From contig CAZKBP010000012.1 of the NCBI GenBank assembly GCA_964551015.1, forward strand, positions 62,001 through 126,000: 64,000 nt of DNA. Reading direction: 5' to 3'. Below are positions 53,288 through 62,513 of the stretch, one piece after another. Below the pieces are notes generated by a model that saw only the letters and a program-made list of their open reading frames with translations, did not search any database and was not told the DNA's origin. The DNA is from CAZKBP01 sp964551015 (lineage in GTDB: Bacteria; Bacteroidota; Bacteroidia; Cytophagales; Microscillaceae). Within the stretch, counting starts at the first letter, position 1, and every line of letters starts with the position of its first letter. Both the position numbers and the translations under genes were made by a program.

Positions 53288-55543
53288 TCAGCGATTTTGG
53301 GCATCTACTACGGCGATAGCCACCATATTGACAATCTCTCGAACGGAGCTGCCTAGTTGCAAAATATGCACGGGTTTCTTCATCCCCAATAGTACCGGGC
53401 CAATGGCCTCCACAATACCTATTTCCTGGATTAATTTGTAAGCAATGTTACCAGAAGCCAGATCAGGAAAGATGAGCGTGTTGGGACTTTTATCGGCTAA
53501 GACGCTAAAAGGATAATTTTCACGGAGCATCTCCTGATTGAGCGCTACGTTGGCTTGAATTTCACCATCAATGATTAAATCAGGATATTTCTGTTGAGCT
53601 AGCCTTACCGCCTCACTCGTACGTGTAGGGAGTTCTCCACGACTCGATCCAAAATTAGAATAGGAAAGGACAGCAATGCGTGGTTCAATCCCAAAAGAAC
53701 GAACAGCCTTTTCGGTCAATCCAATAATGCTCACTAGGTCTTCGGCAGTAGGATGCGCGTTGACGGTGGTATCAGCAAAAAATAAAGTACGGTTGTTCCC
53801 AACCAAGACATACATACCCGCTACTACATCCGTATGAGGCTCAGTGCCAATGACCTCGAGGGCAGGTTTGACCACGAGGGGGTAGTTTTTGGTAAGGCCG
53901 GAAATGTAAGCATCTGCTTCGCCCGTTTCTAGCATCATAGAGCCGAAGTAATTACGATCTCGCATGAATTTGGGAGCTTCGTATCGAGTGACCCCTTTGC
54001 GTTGACGTTTTTGGTAGAGATGCGTTCCGTACTTTTCGCGAAGCTCGGGTTCTTGTAAAGGATCAATAATCGTCAAATCCTCGAGGTCCAGCTGGTTTTC
54101 TTTGGCGAGTGCCAAAATTTTTTCTTGATTACCTAGTAAGATGGGTTCGGCGATTTTTTCATCAATCACGGTTCGTATTGCTTTGAGAATTTTCACGTTA
54201 TCGGCCTCTCCAAAAATCACTTTCTTGGGATTTGATTTCGCTCTTTGGATCATTCTGGAAACCAACTTGGTGTCAATGCCTAAGCGACTTTGCAGTTCTA
54301 CTTGGTAGGCTTCCCAATCTTCAATATGGATACGGGCTACCCCCGTCTCGATGGCAGCTTTGGCTACAGCGGGTGAGATAGTGGTAATCAAGCGAGGATC
54401 CAGAGGTTTGGGGATGAAATAGTTTTTGCCGAAAGTCAGCGTGTTATCTCCATAGGCTTTATTCACCATTTCGGGAACTGGTTGCTTGGCCAAATTAGCA
54501 ATAGCTCTGACGGCAGCCAGTTTCATTTCTTCATTAATGCTAGTAGCTCTTACATCGAGTGCTCCTCTGAAGATGTAGGGGAAACCCAGCACGTTGTTGA
54601 CTTGATTAGGATGGTCGGAGCGGCCCGTCGCCATGATGAGATCATCTCTCGAGGCCATCGCTAGGTCATAGCCAATCTCGGGGTTGGGGTTGGCTAAGGC
54701 GAAGACAATCGGACGGTCAGCCATTTTTTTCACCATAGCTGGGGTAAGGATATCGGCTCTGGAAAGCCCCAAAAACATATCTGCTCCCTCGATGGCCTCT
54801 TCTAAGGTTTCTACATCTACATCTGTGGCAAAGGCTGCTTTACTGGGGGCTAATTGATCTCGATCTTTACGAATGACCCCTTTGCTATCCAGCATGATAA
54901 TATTTTCTCTCCGCACTCCCAGTGAAAGATACAAACTGGTGCAAGCAATCGCCGAAGCTCCCGCACCGTTGACTACAATTTTGATCTCTTCGATTTTTTT
55001 ATTGACTAACTCGAGCACGTTGAGTAGACCAGCCGCCGTGATGATGGCCGTACCGTGTTGGTCATCGTGCATCACGGGAATATTCATTTCTTTGCGCAAA
55101 GTTTCTTCAATCACAAAGGACTCGGGTGCTTTGATATCTTCCAGATTGATTCCGCCAAAGGTAGGTTCTAGGGATTTGACAATCTGAATAAATTGGTCTG
55201 GATCTTCGCAATCTATTTCTATATCAAACACATCAATTCCCGCGAATTTTTTGAACAAGACTCCTTTCCCTTCCATCACGGGTTTGGAAGCAGCCGGACC
55301 GATATTACCCAGACCCAAAACGGCGGTTCCATTAGAAATGACCCCCACCAAATTCCCTTTGGCGGTGTATTTATAAACTTCCTCAGGGTTTTCTGCAATC
55401 TCCTTACAAGGTTCGGCTACACCGGGAGAGTAGGCTTTGGCCAGGTCTAGTTGTGTACTCAATGCCTTCGTGGGGATTACTTCTATTTTGCCAGCTTTGC
55501 CTTGGGTATGGTAAGCAAGTGCTTCTTCGCGACGGACTTTCAT
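53288..55543 (-). CDS. maeB: NADP-dependent malic enzyme with C-terminal phosphotransacetylase-like domain
   Basis: The 751-residue hybrid has a malic-enzyme half (about residues 1-425). It contains LSTQLDLAKAYSPGVAEPCK, FAGIDVFDIEIDCEDPDQFI, PVMHDDQHGTAIITAAGLLN and the nucleotide fold VVNGAGASAIACTSLYLSLG. A PTA-like half follows (about 430-751). The enzyme decarboxylates malate to pyruvate; the PTA-like domain is thought to act in allosteric control by acetyl-CoA rather than catalysis. Gene order maeB-ruvA-sprA is a recurrent Bacteroidota arrangement. Confidence 0.94.
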   Translation of the reverse strand: MKVRREEALAYHTQGKAGKIEVIPTKALSTQLDLAKAYSPGVAEPCKEIAENPEEVYKYTAKGNLVGVISNGTAVLGLGNIGPAASKPVMEGKGVLFKKFAGIDVFDIEIDCEDPDQFIQIVKSLEPTFGGINLEDIKAPESFVIEETLRKEMNIPVMHDDQHGTAIITAAGLLNVLELVNKKIEEIKIVVNGAGASAIACTSLYLSLGVRRENIIMLDSKGVIRKDRDQLAPSKAAFATDVDVETLEEAIEGADMFLGLSRADILTPAMVKKMADRPIVFALANPNPEIGYDLAMASRDDLIMATGRSDHPNQVNNVLGFPYIFRGALDVRATSINEEMKLAAVRAIANLAKQPVPEMVNKAYGDNTLTFGKNYFIPKPLDPRLITTISPAVAKAAIETGVARIHIEDWEAYQVELQSRLGIDTKLVSRMIQRAKSNPKKVIFGEADNVKILKAIRTVIDEKIAEPILLGNQEKILALAKENQLDLEDLTIIDPLQEPELREKYGTHLYQKRQRKGVTRYEAPKFMRDRNYFGSMMLETGEADAYISGLTKNYPLVVKPALEVIGTEPHTDVVAGMYVLVGNNRTLFFADTTVNAHPTAEDLVSIIGLTEKAVRSFGIEPRIAVLSYSNFGSSRGELPTRTSEAVRLAQQKYPDLIIDGEIQANVALNQEMLRENYPFSVLADKSPNTLIFPDLASGNIAYKLIQEIGIVEAIGPVLLGMKKPVHILQLGSSVREIVNMVAIAVVDAQNR

Positions 55544-55627
55544 AAATGATGTGTTTTTATGTGAGTAAATCAGAAGGAAAAGAAACGTTTTTCCTTCCTA
55601 CCGTGATCGATGGCTGCTTAATGTATA

Positions 55628-56740
55628 TTATGGAATCGCGGTTCTTAATACAGACTCCAATTCAAACATCGGGCGTTTTTGGCTCTCATTAGGTGCGTAC
55701 AAGAAGCCTTCTACGTAATAAAACCGCTTCTGCTTCTCATCTATAAAGGCATAGCCTAAAAAAGGACCGCCCCGAGTATTATTCTTTAATTTCCAGAGTC
55801 CGCGATATTCTTTCACAAATTGACCGTTGATATTCATCGTACGGCTCTCGATTGGAATCACATCATCCTGCGTGTGCATGTAGGATTCGTTGAGGGTCGT
55901 ATCGTTCATGTATTGATAGCCAAAGTGATTTCGCCATTTGACGATGCTACTATCCGAGAACATTTCCTGAGAACTGTAATTGCCATAAGTGATCGTGATA
56001 CTACGATCATAGGGACTAGCTATTCGGCGAAGCCACACAAAATTAGAATCTGTTTTAGCCACTTCAAAAGCACCCGGAATTTCCATCCTAAGTCCTGTTT
56101 CATCTTTGACTAGTTTTTTCAATTCTTTGCGCTTAGTAGTAGACGCTCCCAACTGCCGTTTCAATACGCGCGTGCGTTCTGGCTCGTAGAAATATTCTCT
56201 TAATTTTTCTTCGTTTTCCAAAATATGACGATTGATATCAGCTACGCTCTGACCAAAGAGATAGAGTACTTTTTGTCCTCTGGCAAATTCGTCGTCTCGG
56301 CCGAGCATGAATTTAGAAGTATCACTTTTGATCATATTTAAAGAGGCGGGCGTAAAATAAGCTTTCATCCTCTTGCCCACGCTGCTATTATCATTGAGAA
56401 TCGTGACCATAATCACGCTGTTATGCCTCTTCAGGAAGCGGTTAAAATCTTTGGGGCCAATGCGAATCAGCTTAAAGCGAGCCTCGCCTCGGGGTAGCCC
56501 GGGCTGAGGCTCCATGTAAACCTCTCTGAGTGCTTCTCCGGTGCTCCCTGCCCAACGGCTGGAGTCCATGACCACGATAATCTCGAGTAGCCCTCCTTTG
56601 CTGTCCAACTTGAAATCTTTACCTGCTTTCTTGTCTGGCTTGCAAGCGTAGAGGAACAATCCCGTCAGCGCGAGCATGAGCACTAAGCTGAGGCGAGATT
56701 TGGGGTGAAAATATGAATTTTTGAAGGTGAAATGTTTCAT
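55628..56740 (-). CDS. DUF4837-type lipoprotein
   Basis: The 370-residue product has a lipoprotein signal (LVLMLALTGLFLYAC followed by KPDKKAGK). A domain follows with LLEIIVVMDSSRWAGSTGEA, EPQPGLPRGEARFKLIRIGP and LRMEIPGAFEVAKTDSNFVW, then ITITYGNYSSQEMFSDSSIV and GGPFLGYAFIDEKQKRFYYV. I recognise this as the DUF4837 family, restricted mainly to Bacteroidota and of unknown function. Lipidation would anchor it in the envelope. It lies between maeB and the lytic transglycosylase on the same strand. Confidence 0.8.
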   Translation of the reverse strand: MKHFTFKNSYFHPKSRLSLVLMLALTGLFLYACKPDKKAGKDFKLDSKGGLLEIIVVMDSSRWAGSTGEALREVYMEPQPGLPRGEARFKLIRIGPKDFNRFLKRHNSVIMVTILNDNSSVGKRMKAYFTPASLNMIKSDTSKFMLGRDDEFARGQKVLYLFGQSVADINRHILENEEKLREYFYEPERTRVLKRQLGASTTKRKELKKLVKDETGLRMEIPGAFEVAKTDSNFVWLRRIASPYDRSITITYGNYSSQEMFSDSSIVKWRNHFGYQYMNDTTLNESYMHTQDDVIPIESRTMNINGQFVKEYRGLWKLKNNTRGGPFLGYAFIDEKQKRFYYVEGFLYAPNESQKRPMFELESVLRTAIP

Positions 56741-56890
56741 AACGAGTTCGAAACTAAAATAATTATCTGAGTTTTTAACAAATTAACTAAATATTGTTGA
56801 TATTTTCGGATATTTCCGACTTTGAAAATAGGCTCCTGTTAATATATATTCCCGCCTTTTACCCAACAAAGAATAATTGTCAGATGCTTG

Positions 56891-56934
56891 CATAAAAACA
56901 AAAAGCGTGGGCATTTCTTCCAAAATACCCACGC
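56891..56934 (-). terminator. Intrinsic terminator of the lytic transglycosylase gene
   Basis: A 7-bp stem (GCGTGGG with CCCACGC) and a 16-base loop are followed on the minus strand by TTTTTGTTTTT (56904-56894). It lies 24 bases after the stop codon. Confidence 0.85.
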
Positions 56935-56958
56935 CTTCGAGCGGAAACATAAAATATT

Positions 56959-58473
56959 TTAAGGTTGATTGAGGAGTAATTTCTGTCCTGGTACTAAGAT
57001 CGTCTTCTCAGTAATCTGATTGAGCGACTTAATTTTTTCCAAAGAAGTATGCTCGTATTGCTCTACGATTTGCCAAATAGTTTCTCCTGACTGTACGAGG
57101 TGAACATTTGAAATCTCAGCAACATTCTGATTATTTTTTACTTCAGGGTTCAGGTTGGCTGATTCGGGCTGAGTAGCCGTTACTTCCTGAGATTGCTCTG
57201 AGGTTTGAGATGGCTTGGCTTTGGCTTCGGGTGATTCTACCCAAACGGCAAGTGCCTGATAAGGATGGATCAAATTAGAATGCAGGCGATTCCAAACCCG
57301 GATGCTAGCCACACTTACTTTGTATTTCATTGCGATATAACTGAGTGATTCGCCAGGGGCCACTCGGTGAATGACTTTGGCTTTCCCCTCTGTACTGCTC
57401 GCGTCGGCTCCGTATCCAGCCGTGTAACCTACTTCTCGTTTGCTAGCGTAAGCACAAGCTCGGAGGATGGCTTCACGATTTTTATCGATATATTCTCTTT
57501 TGTGAGCAGGAAAACGAAGGGGATAGTTTTTCTTGTAAGCAGGAATGGCTTTTTTCTTCAAGTGTGGGTTCAGTATTTCTACTTGCTCTTCGGGAACCTC
57601 AATTTGCTTAGCAAACGCCTCGATATTCAAAAATTGGCTTACCAAAATCGTATCAGAGGGAATAAAATCTTGTGGGGTTTCTGCAAAAATGAAATGATCG
57701 CTGGCGTAATTCATCGTATAACAAGCAGCAATAAAGGCGGGTACGTAGCTACGAGTTTCACGGGGCAGATAGTTGTAAATTTTCCAGAAATTAGCTCCTT
57801 TGCCGCCGGCGCGTTTGACTGCCCAATTTACCCGACCAGGGCCACAGTTATAAGCGGCCAGGGCCAACTGCCAATCACCGTGATATTTGTAAAGAAATTT
57901 CAAATAACGACAAGCCGCATCGGTAGATTTGTAAATATCCATTCGCTCATCAATGAACCAATCCTGATGAAGACCATATTGCTTACCCGTGGAAGGGATA
58001 AACTGCCAAAGACCCACGGCGGCGGCCCAAGATTGTGCTTTGGGCATCAGGGCAGATTCTACGATAGAAAGATACTTGAGTTCTTCGGGCATGTTGTGCC
58101 GTCGGAGTGCTTCTTCAAAAATGGGAAAATAAAAGCTACTACGCTCTAAAATCCTTTGGGTATAATCTCGTTTTCTGACCGTGTAGAGTTTGACCCAACT
58201 GAGTACATCCGCGTGATAAGTCATATTGATCTGCCCTTCAATACAGGCCAAGCGATCTTTGACTATGTCAGGATGTAAATTGGGAATGTAATTCTCGAAG
58301 TAGTGATGGAAGGAATCAGGAGGCGTCGCGACTAGTGCTTGCTCAGATAGTTCTAATGAGTCTACTTCTAGGGAATCTGTCTTAATCCAAGAAAAAACCT
58401 GTGTGGGATATATGGTTAAAAGCCCTAAAACCAAAAACGTTTTAATAACGTTATCCACTTTCCAAAAAATCAT
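56959..58473 (-). CDS. LysM-containing lytic transglycosylase (MltD-like)
   Basis: The 504-residue protein has a signal peptide (IKTFLVLGLLTIYPTQVFSW). An SLT catalytic domain covers about 115-270, with the catalytic Glu139 in KYLSIVESALMPKAQSWAAA, then VGLWQFIPSTGKQYGLHQD and LALAAYNCGPGRVNWAVKRA. A linker leads to two LysM motifs near the C-terminus: VAPGESLSYIAMKYKVS and VQSGETIWQIVEQYEHT. It cleaves peptidoglycan glycan strands, leaving anhydromuramic ends. It is monocistronic or the end of a gatA-containing run, 97 bases from gatA. Confidence 0.92.
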   Translation of the reverse strand: MIFWKVDNVIKTFLVLGLLTIYPTQVFSWIKTDSLEVDSLELSEQALVATPPDSFHHYFENYIPNLHPDIVKDRLACIEGQINMTYHADVLSWVKLYTVRKRDYTQRILERSSFYFPIFEEALRRHNMPEELKYLSIVESALMPKAQSWAAAVGLWQFIPSTGKQYGLHQDWFIDERMDIYKSTDAACRYLKFLYKYHGDWQLALAAYNCGPGRVNWAVKRAGGKGANFWKIYNYLPRETRSYVPAFIAACYTMNYASDHFIFAETPQDFIPSDTILVSQFLNIEAFAKQIEVPEEQVEILNPHLKKKAIPAYKKNYPLRFPAHKREYIDKNREAILRACAYASKREVGYTAGYGADASSTEGKAKVIHRVAPGESLSYIAMKYKVSVASIRVWNRLHSNLIHPYQALAVWVESPEAKAKPSQTSEQSQEVTATQPESANLNPEVKNNQNVAEISNVHLVQSGETIWQIVEQYEHTSLEKIKSLNQITEKTILVPGQKLLLNQP

Positions 58474-58570
58474 ACGGTATATAAGTTTATTTCAGAATAT
58501 TCAACTGTAAGATTTTGCTTAACTTCTGAGTTCCTACGGCTAAATTGTTGAATGCGAAAATAATCAGAAT

Positions 58571-60019
58571 TTAATGATTGTCAAGTAAATATTGAGAAAA
58601 AGCTAATAATTTGTTTTCTTCAAAGGGGCGAGCCATGATTTGGAACCCAATCGGAAGCCCATCTTGATCTTGACCATTCGGAACAGAAATGGCCGGAAGC
58701 CCTGTCACGTTAGCCTGCACCGTAAACAAGTCCTCGAGGTACATTTCCAAGGGATCTTGTGTAAGTTCGCCCAGACGAAAGGCAGTACGAGGCGTGGTAG
58801 GAGAAACAATCAAGTCGTGGTCAGCTAGAATCTTGTCGGTTTGCTCCTTGACAAGTTTCCTTGCTTTTTGTGCTTTGAGGTAGTAGGCGTCATAATAATC
58901 TGCACTGAGCACGAAAGTTCCTAGCATAATTCTCCGCTTGACCTCAGCCCCGAAGCCCTGGCTCCGAGTCTCTTTGTACATGCTTTCTAGTTGATTTATT
59001 TTAGCGTAATTTCGCTCTTGTAAAGTGTCTGAGCGAAAACCGTACCGAACCCCATCGTAACGTGCCAAATTTGAACTAGCTTCGGCGGTGGTGAGGATGT
59101 AATAAATCGGGAGAATATACGCTAACAGTGGAAAATCAACCGGAGTAACCTGATATCCTTGTGCTTGTAGCCAATCCAAGCGGGCAAGCGTTTTTTGTTT
59201 AATTTCCTCCGCAAGTCCCTCTTCTGTCAGGGTTTCTTTGAGATAAGCAATGCGTAATTTTCCTTCTAGTTGCAATTGTTGACTGTAAGCAGGCACAGGG
59301 CGGCGAGAAACCGTGCTATCCCATTCGTCTGCTCCGGCCATGACCTCTAGCAATAGTGCCGCATCTGTTGCATTTTTGCTCAAAATCCCTATTCCATCAA
59401 AAGAAGAGGCATAAGCAATCAAACCGTGCCGAGAGATGCGTCCGTAAGTAGCTTTTAAGCCGACCACGCCACAAAAAGCAGCCGGTTGGCGAACCGAGCC
59501 TCCCGTATCGGAGCCAATGGAGGCTAGGCATAGGTCAGCTTTGACCGCCGCTGCCGAAGCGCCTGAAGAACCGCCGGGCACACGTGTTTCGTCCACGGGG
59601 TTGAGCGTAGCGCCATAGGCAGAGTTTTCATTGGAAGAACCCATGGCAAATTCATCGCAGTTTTGACGACCGATGATTATGGCATCTTCGGCCAAGAGTC
59701 GTTCTACGGCCGTACCATTAAATTGGGATTGGAATCCGCCTAGAATCTTGCTGGCGGCTTCTAAGGAGTGATTTTGATAACAGATAACATCTTTTAAGCC
59801 GATGACCATGCCGGCTAGTTTGCCTTGTGTACCCTGTTGGAATTTTTGGTCAATGGCCTCTGCTCTTGCTAAGGCTTCGGTATCGAAGACCTCTAGAAAG
59901 ATATTGAGATGCGTTTGGGTTTGAATCTTATGAAGATATTGGCTCACCAGTTGTATACAGGTGAGCCTTTTTTCAAGAATAGCTTGTTGGATGGATGCTA
60001 GTGAGTCGTAAGCTTCCAA
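58571..60019 (-). CDS. gatA: Aspartyl/glutamyl-tRNA amidotransferase subunit A
   Basis: The 482-residue amidase-signature enzyme carries the Ser-cisSer-Lys triad: Lys in AGMVIGLKDVICYQN, and the serines in DLCLASIGSDTGGSVRQPAA, with the glycine-rich block PGGSSGASAAAVKADL just before. NCDEFAMGSSNENSAYGATL and the C-terminal NVTGLPAISVPNGQDQDGLP are typical of GatA. It amidates misacylated Glu-tRNA(Gln) or Asp-tRNA(Asn) together with GatB and GatC, neither of which is here. It lies two bases downstream of tatA. Confidence 0.95.
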   Translation of the reverse strand: MEAYDSLASIQQAILEKRLTCIQLVSQYLHKIQTQTHLNIFLEVFDTEALARAEAIDQKFQQGTQGKLAGMVIGLKDVICYQNHSLEAASKILGGFQSQFNGTAVERLLAEDAIIIGRQNCDEFAMGSSNENSAYGATLNPVDETRVPGGSSGASAAAVKADLCLASIGSDTGGSVRQPAAFCGVVGLKATYGRISRHGLIAYASSFDGIGILSKNATDAALLLEVMAGADEWDSTVSRRPVPAYSQQLQLEGKLRIAYLKETLTEEGLAEEIKQKTLARLDWLQAQGYQVTPVDFPLLAYILPIYYILTTAEASSNLARYDGVRYGFRSDTLQERNYAKINQLESMYKETRSQGFGAEVKRRIMLGTFVLSADYYDAYYLKAQKARKLVKEQTDKILADHDLIVSPTTPRTAFRLGELTQDPLEMYLEDLFTVQANVTGLPAISVPNGQDQDGLPIGFQIMARPFEENKLLAFSQYLLDNH

Positions 60020-60021
60020 AA

Positions 60022-60258
60022 TTAGCTCTTCACTTTGGTTTTCTTTCTCTTCGGCTCGTCATCATCATCCTTGATGCCTTCTTCCAATTGTTCTTTTACT
60101 TCTGAGGTAGCGTCTTTAAATTCACGAATTCCTCTTCCTAGACCTCGGGCAAGTTCGGGGATTTTCTTGGCACCAAATAGCAACAAAATGGCCAGCATGA
60201 TGAAGAAAATCTCGGGGCCTCCCAAATTAAAGAACAAGAATAAATTGTACAGTTCCAT
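60022..60258 (-). CDS. tatA: Twin-arginine translocase TatA/E family protein
   Basis: The 78-residue protein has an N-terminal membrane helix after a short polar start (FNLGGPEIFFIMLAILLLFG). The hinge AKKIPELARGLGRGIREFKD and an acidic amphipathic tail ending in a basic stretch (DDDDEPKRKKTKVKS) follow. TatA forms the pore part of the Tat system for folded proteins. The ATG at 60256-60258 is chosen; an upstream extension to 60309 adds 17 residues that do not resemble TatA. Confidence 0.92.
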   Translation of the reverse strand: MELYNLFLFFNLGGPEIFFIMLAILLLFGAKKIPELARGLGRGIREFKDATSEVKEQLEEGIKDDDDEPKRKKTKVKS

Positions 60259-60614
60259 ATCTTGATATGTTATTAGTTTCAATACTAAAATCTTGACAGA
60301 CTCTAGCAAATATAAGAATTATTTAACAAGCAAATACGCTTTAGAAAACTTAATATCTTCCTCTTAGCGTGATTTTTCGTGTAAAAAGATAATTTTAAGT
60401 AGTTTCTGAATTTTCTTTGAAATCAGAAAGAGCCGCAAAAGGTTCCCACATACGTATAGGTTTAAATAAAAAAATTAGCTACTTTGGAAGCTCAGGCAGT
60501 CTTCTCACTTTCATCCCTGCTTGGTTTTGATGTAAGTAAATAAGTTTACCTTGTATCTTTTCGGGGGAAAGTACGTCTGAAGATCATGAATTTTTAATTG
60601 TAAACTTACCTGAT
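60259..60614. other. Divergent intergenic region upstream of tatA, 356 bases
   Basis: The region is AT-rich and holds the promoters of tatA and of the 60615 gene. No gene, repeat or clear regulatory site was recognised. Confidence 0.4.
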
Positions 60615-61166
60615 ATGCCCGACTCACATCTCACCCCTGAGCAGGAGAAAGTCCTGATAGAGGCGTTTTTTGAGGAAATTCGCCTCAATCTAAAGGATTA
60701 TTTCAAAGACCGCCGTTTGGTATTGTCTAACTCTCAGTTATTTGCTTTCGTGTTGATTAGTCCGATTACGATTGCCATCGCTAGTGATGGCAATTTAGAC
60801 TTTACCGAAACCACGATGCTGGTGGACATTGCCTCCTATTTCGAGCGCGATATTTTGCCCAAGGAGCTAGACCAACTTAAGCATCCTAAAAACGCACTGA
60901 CCGACAAAGAGTTTCGCCGAGTTATTTATTCCGAACTACGCTATCTCTGTTTGAGTATGGATAAATACGAAGCGCAATTGCTCAAGAGTATTCAGTCCCT
61001 GATTCGTTTAGACGAAAAAGTAAGTCGAGAGAAAGACCCTCGTTACTCCATCAAACGTCGGGTGATTGATATGATGAACGGCGTAATCTATAACAACATG
61101 GGCGCAGATTCGGTCGAGGAGCAAAAGATTCATCATGTTTTGAAGCAACTGGGCTTAAAAGCATAA
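60615..61166 (+). CDS. Hypothetical protein with TerB-like acidic motif
   Basis: The 183-residue protein is mostly helical and has no signal peptide. One segment, IAIASDGNLDFTETTMLVDI (about residues 53-72), resembles the acidic helix motif of TerB-type proteins, but the similarity is short. The rest has no family I recognise. It lies directly upstream of the tRNA-Asp promoter and is the last clearly core-like gene before the accessory pair. Base composition matches the core genes (26 G+C of 60 at 60901-60960). Confidence 0.65.
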   Translation: MPDSHLTPEQEKVLIEAFFEEIRLNLKDYFKDRRLVLSNSQLFAFVLISPITIAIASDGNLDFTETTMLVDIASYFERDILPKELDQLKHPKNALTDKEFRRVIYSELRYLCLSMDKYEAQLLKSIQSLIRLDEKVSREKDPRYSIKRRVIDMMNGVIYNNMGADSVEEQKIHHVLKQLGLKA

Positions 61167-61192
61167 ATTTTCATAAAATTCTTCTTTAAATA

Positions 61193-61223
61193 TTGGCAAT
61201 TAAGGTAAGTTGTATTAGCTTTG
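61193..61223 (+). promoter_or_regulatory. Promoter of tRNA-Asp
   Basis: TTG (61193-61195) is followed after 20 bases by TAGCTTTG (61216-61223), an exact match to the Bacteroidota -7 element TAnnTTTG with a good -33 TTG. The tRNA begins 18 bases downstream. Confidence 0.75.
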
Positions 61224-61241
61224 CACCACGCTTAACAAAAA

Positions 61242-61315
61242 GGAGTGGTAGTTCAGCTGGTTAGAATGCCTGCCTGTCACGCAGGAGGTCGCGGGTTCGA
61301 ATCCCGTCCATTCCG
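61242..61315 (+). tRNA. tRNA-Asp (anticodon GTC)
   Basis: The 74-base gene has an acceptor stem GGAGTGG paired with CCATTCC (one G-T pair). The D-arm region is GTTCAGCTGGTTAGAAT, the anticodon stem-loop GCCTGCCTGTCACGCAGG has anticodon GTC, and the T-arm is CGGG, TTCGAAT, CCCG. The discriminator is G. The 3' CCA is not encoded. It sits exactly where the sequence changes from core-like to accessory genes. Confidence 0.97.
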
Positions 61316-61328
61316 CAGGGATAATGAA

Positions 61329-61354
61329 AGAGCATCCTATATGTAGGATGCTCT
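61329..61354 (+). terminator. Hairpin terminator after tRNA-Asp
   Basis: An 11-bp perfect stem (AGAGCATCCTA with TAGGATGCTCT) and a 4-base loop lie 13 bases after the tRNA 3' end, followed by AATCTCTTT. A second small palindrome (CTAATC, TCTTTA, GATTAG) overlaps the tail. Confidence 0.7.
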
Positions 61355-61530
61355 AATCTCTTTAGATTAGACAGGGATTCAGCGATTTGTCTAATCATCC
61401 TTCCATATGTTTTCTGTGTGCTTTACAACGAAATCATCTTCTGTACAATTAGCACACAAATCAGAAGACTTAACCACTTTCATTTAAATACTATAATGGT
61501 TAACTTTATCATAAATGTAGCATAAACCCC

Positions 61531-62511
61531 ATGGCAAGAGCAGATTTGTTGATCAAACTTGTGGAGTCTGGTTCGTCCGGAGATAAACAACTCTTTGATA
61601 AGGTTGTGCGTGCGCTCATTGCCGAGGAGAAAAAAAAGCAACATAATATACTAGCAGAAGAGCTAGAAAGGGTTTTAAATGATAGTAACCAAAACAAGAA
61701 TGGAGCAAACCCTAGCAGGCTGTTCAACAGCCCTCCAAAACCTCAGATTCAGAATCTGCTACATGCTAATCATCCAAATCTAACCTTAGAACAGCTTTTC
61801 CTAGATTTAAATACTTGTAATATTGTCAAAGAAATAGTTGAAGAACAGCATCGTAGCGATCTGCTTAGATCATATAATTTAGAACCAAGAAACCGAATAT
61901 TGTTAGTGGGGGAGCCAGGAAATGGAAAAACATCCCTAGCCGAGGCTATTGCCTCTGCATTGATGGTGCCATTTTACACGGTTAGGTATGAAGGCATCAT
62001 AGGCAGCTATCTGGGAGAGACTGCAACTAGATTGAGTAAATTATTCGACTACATCTGTACACAACAATGCGTATTGTTTTTTGATGAATTTGATGCCATC
62101 GGAAAGGAAAGAGGAGATGAAAACGAAACCGGAGAAATTAAACGGGTGGTAAATTCACTTCTTCTAAAAATAGATCAATTGCCCAGTTATGTAGTGATTA
62201 TTGCCGCTACTAACCATCCTGAGTTGCTAGATAGAGCCGTTTGGAGAAGGTTTCAAGTCCGATTAGAACTCACAAAGCCAAGTGTAGTAACGATAGAGCG
62301 TTTCTTAGAGAAATTTGAAGCTCAAATAGAAAAATCTCTGAATCACGACTTGAAAAGACTAGCAAAGAAACTAGAAGGATTGAGCTTTTCTGAAATAGAA
62401 GAGTTTACTACAAATATTCAAAGAAAATTTGTACTTTCGTTACCTAATTCAAATATCAAGAATATCGTAAGCCACTGTCTTGATAATTTACTAGCTAGGT
62501 ACAAAGTATAA
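61531..62511 (+). CDS. AAA ATPase, IetA-like defence protein
   Basis: The 326-residue protein has a helical N-terminus of about 120 residues and then an AAA module. Walker A is GEPGNGKT (127-134), Walker B is VLFFDEFDAIG (181-191, Asp185 and Glu186) and sensor 1 is AATN (Asn228). Arginine-finger candidates lie in ELLDRAVWRRFQVRLEL (Arg235, Arg239). The neighbour two bases downstream encodes an S8 peptidase, which is the arrangement of IetAS. In that pair the ATPase is thought to restrain or direct the protease. Sampled G+C (18 of 60 at 61801-61860) is lower than in the core genes, consistent with acquisition by transfer. Confidence 0.85.
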   Translation: MARADLLIKLVESGSSGDKQLFDKVVRALIAEEKKKQHNILAEELERVLNDSNQNKNGANPSRLFNSPPKPQIQNLLHANHPNLTLEQLFLDLNTCNIVKEIVEEQHRSDLLRSYNLEPRNRILLVGEPGNGKTSLAEAIASALMVPFYTVRYEGIIGSYLGETATRLSKLFDYICTQQCVLFFDEFDAIGKERGDENETGEIKRVVNSLLLKIDQLPSYVVIIAATNHPELLDRAVWRRFQVRLELTKPSVVTIERFLEKFEAQIEKSLNHDLKRLAKKLEGLSFSEIEEFTTNIQRKFVLSLPNSNIKNIVSHCLDNLLARYKV

Positions 62512-62513
62512 TT

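Noticed and set aside
55574..55596. Palindrome AAGGAAAA/TTTTCCTT between the DUF4837 gene and maeB, considered as a terminator
   Set aside because: The arms are nearly pure purine/pyrimidine with no T-tract on the minus strand, so it is not separable from chance in AT-rich DNA.
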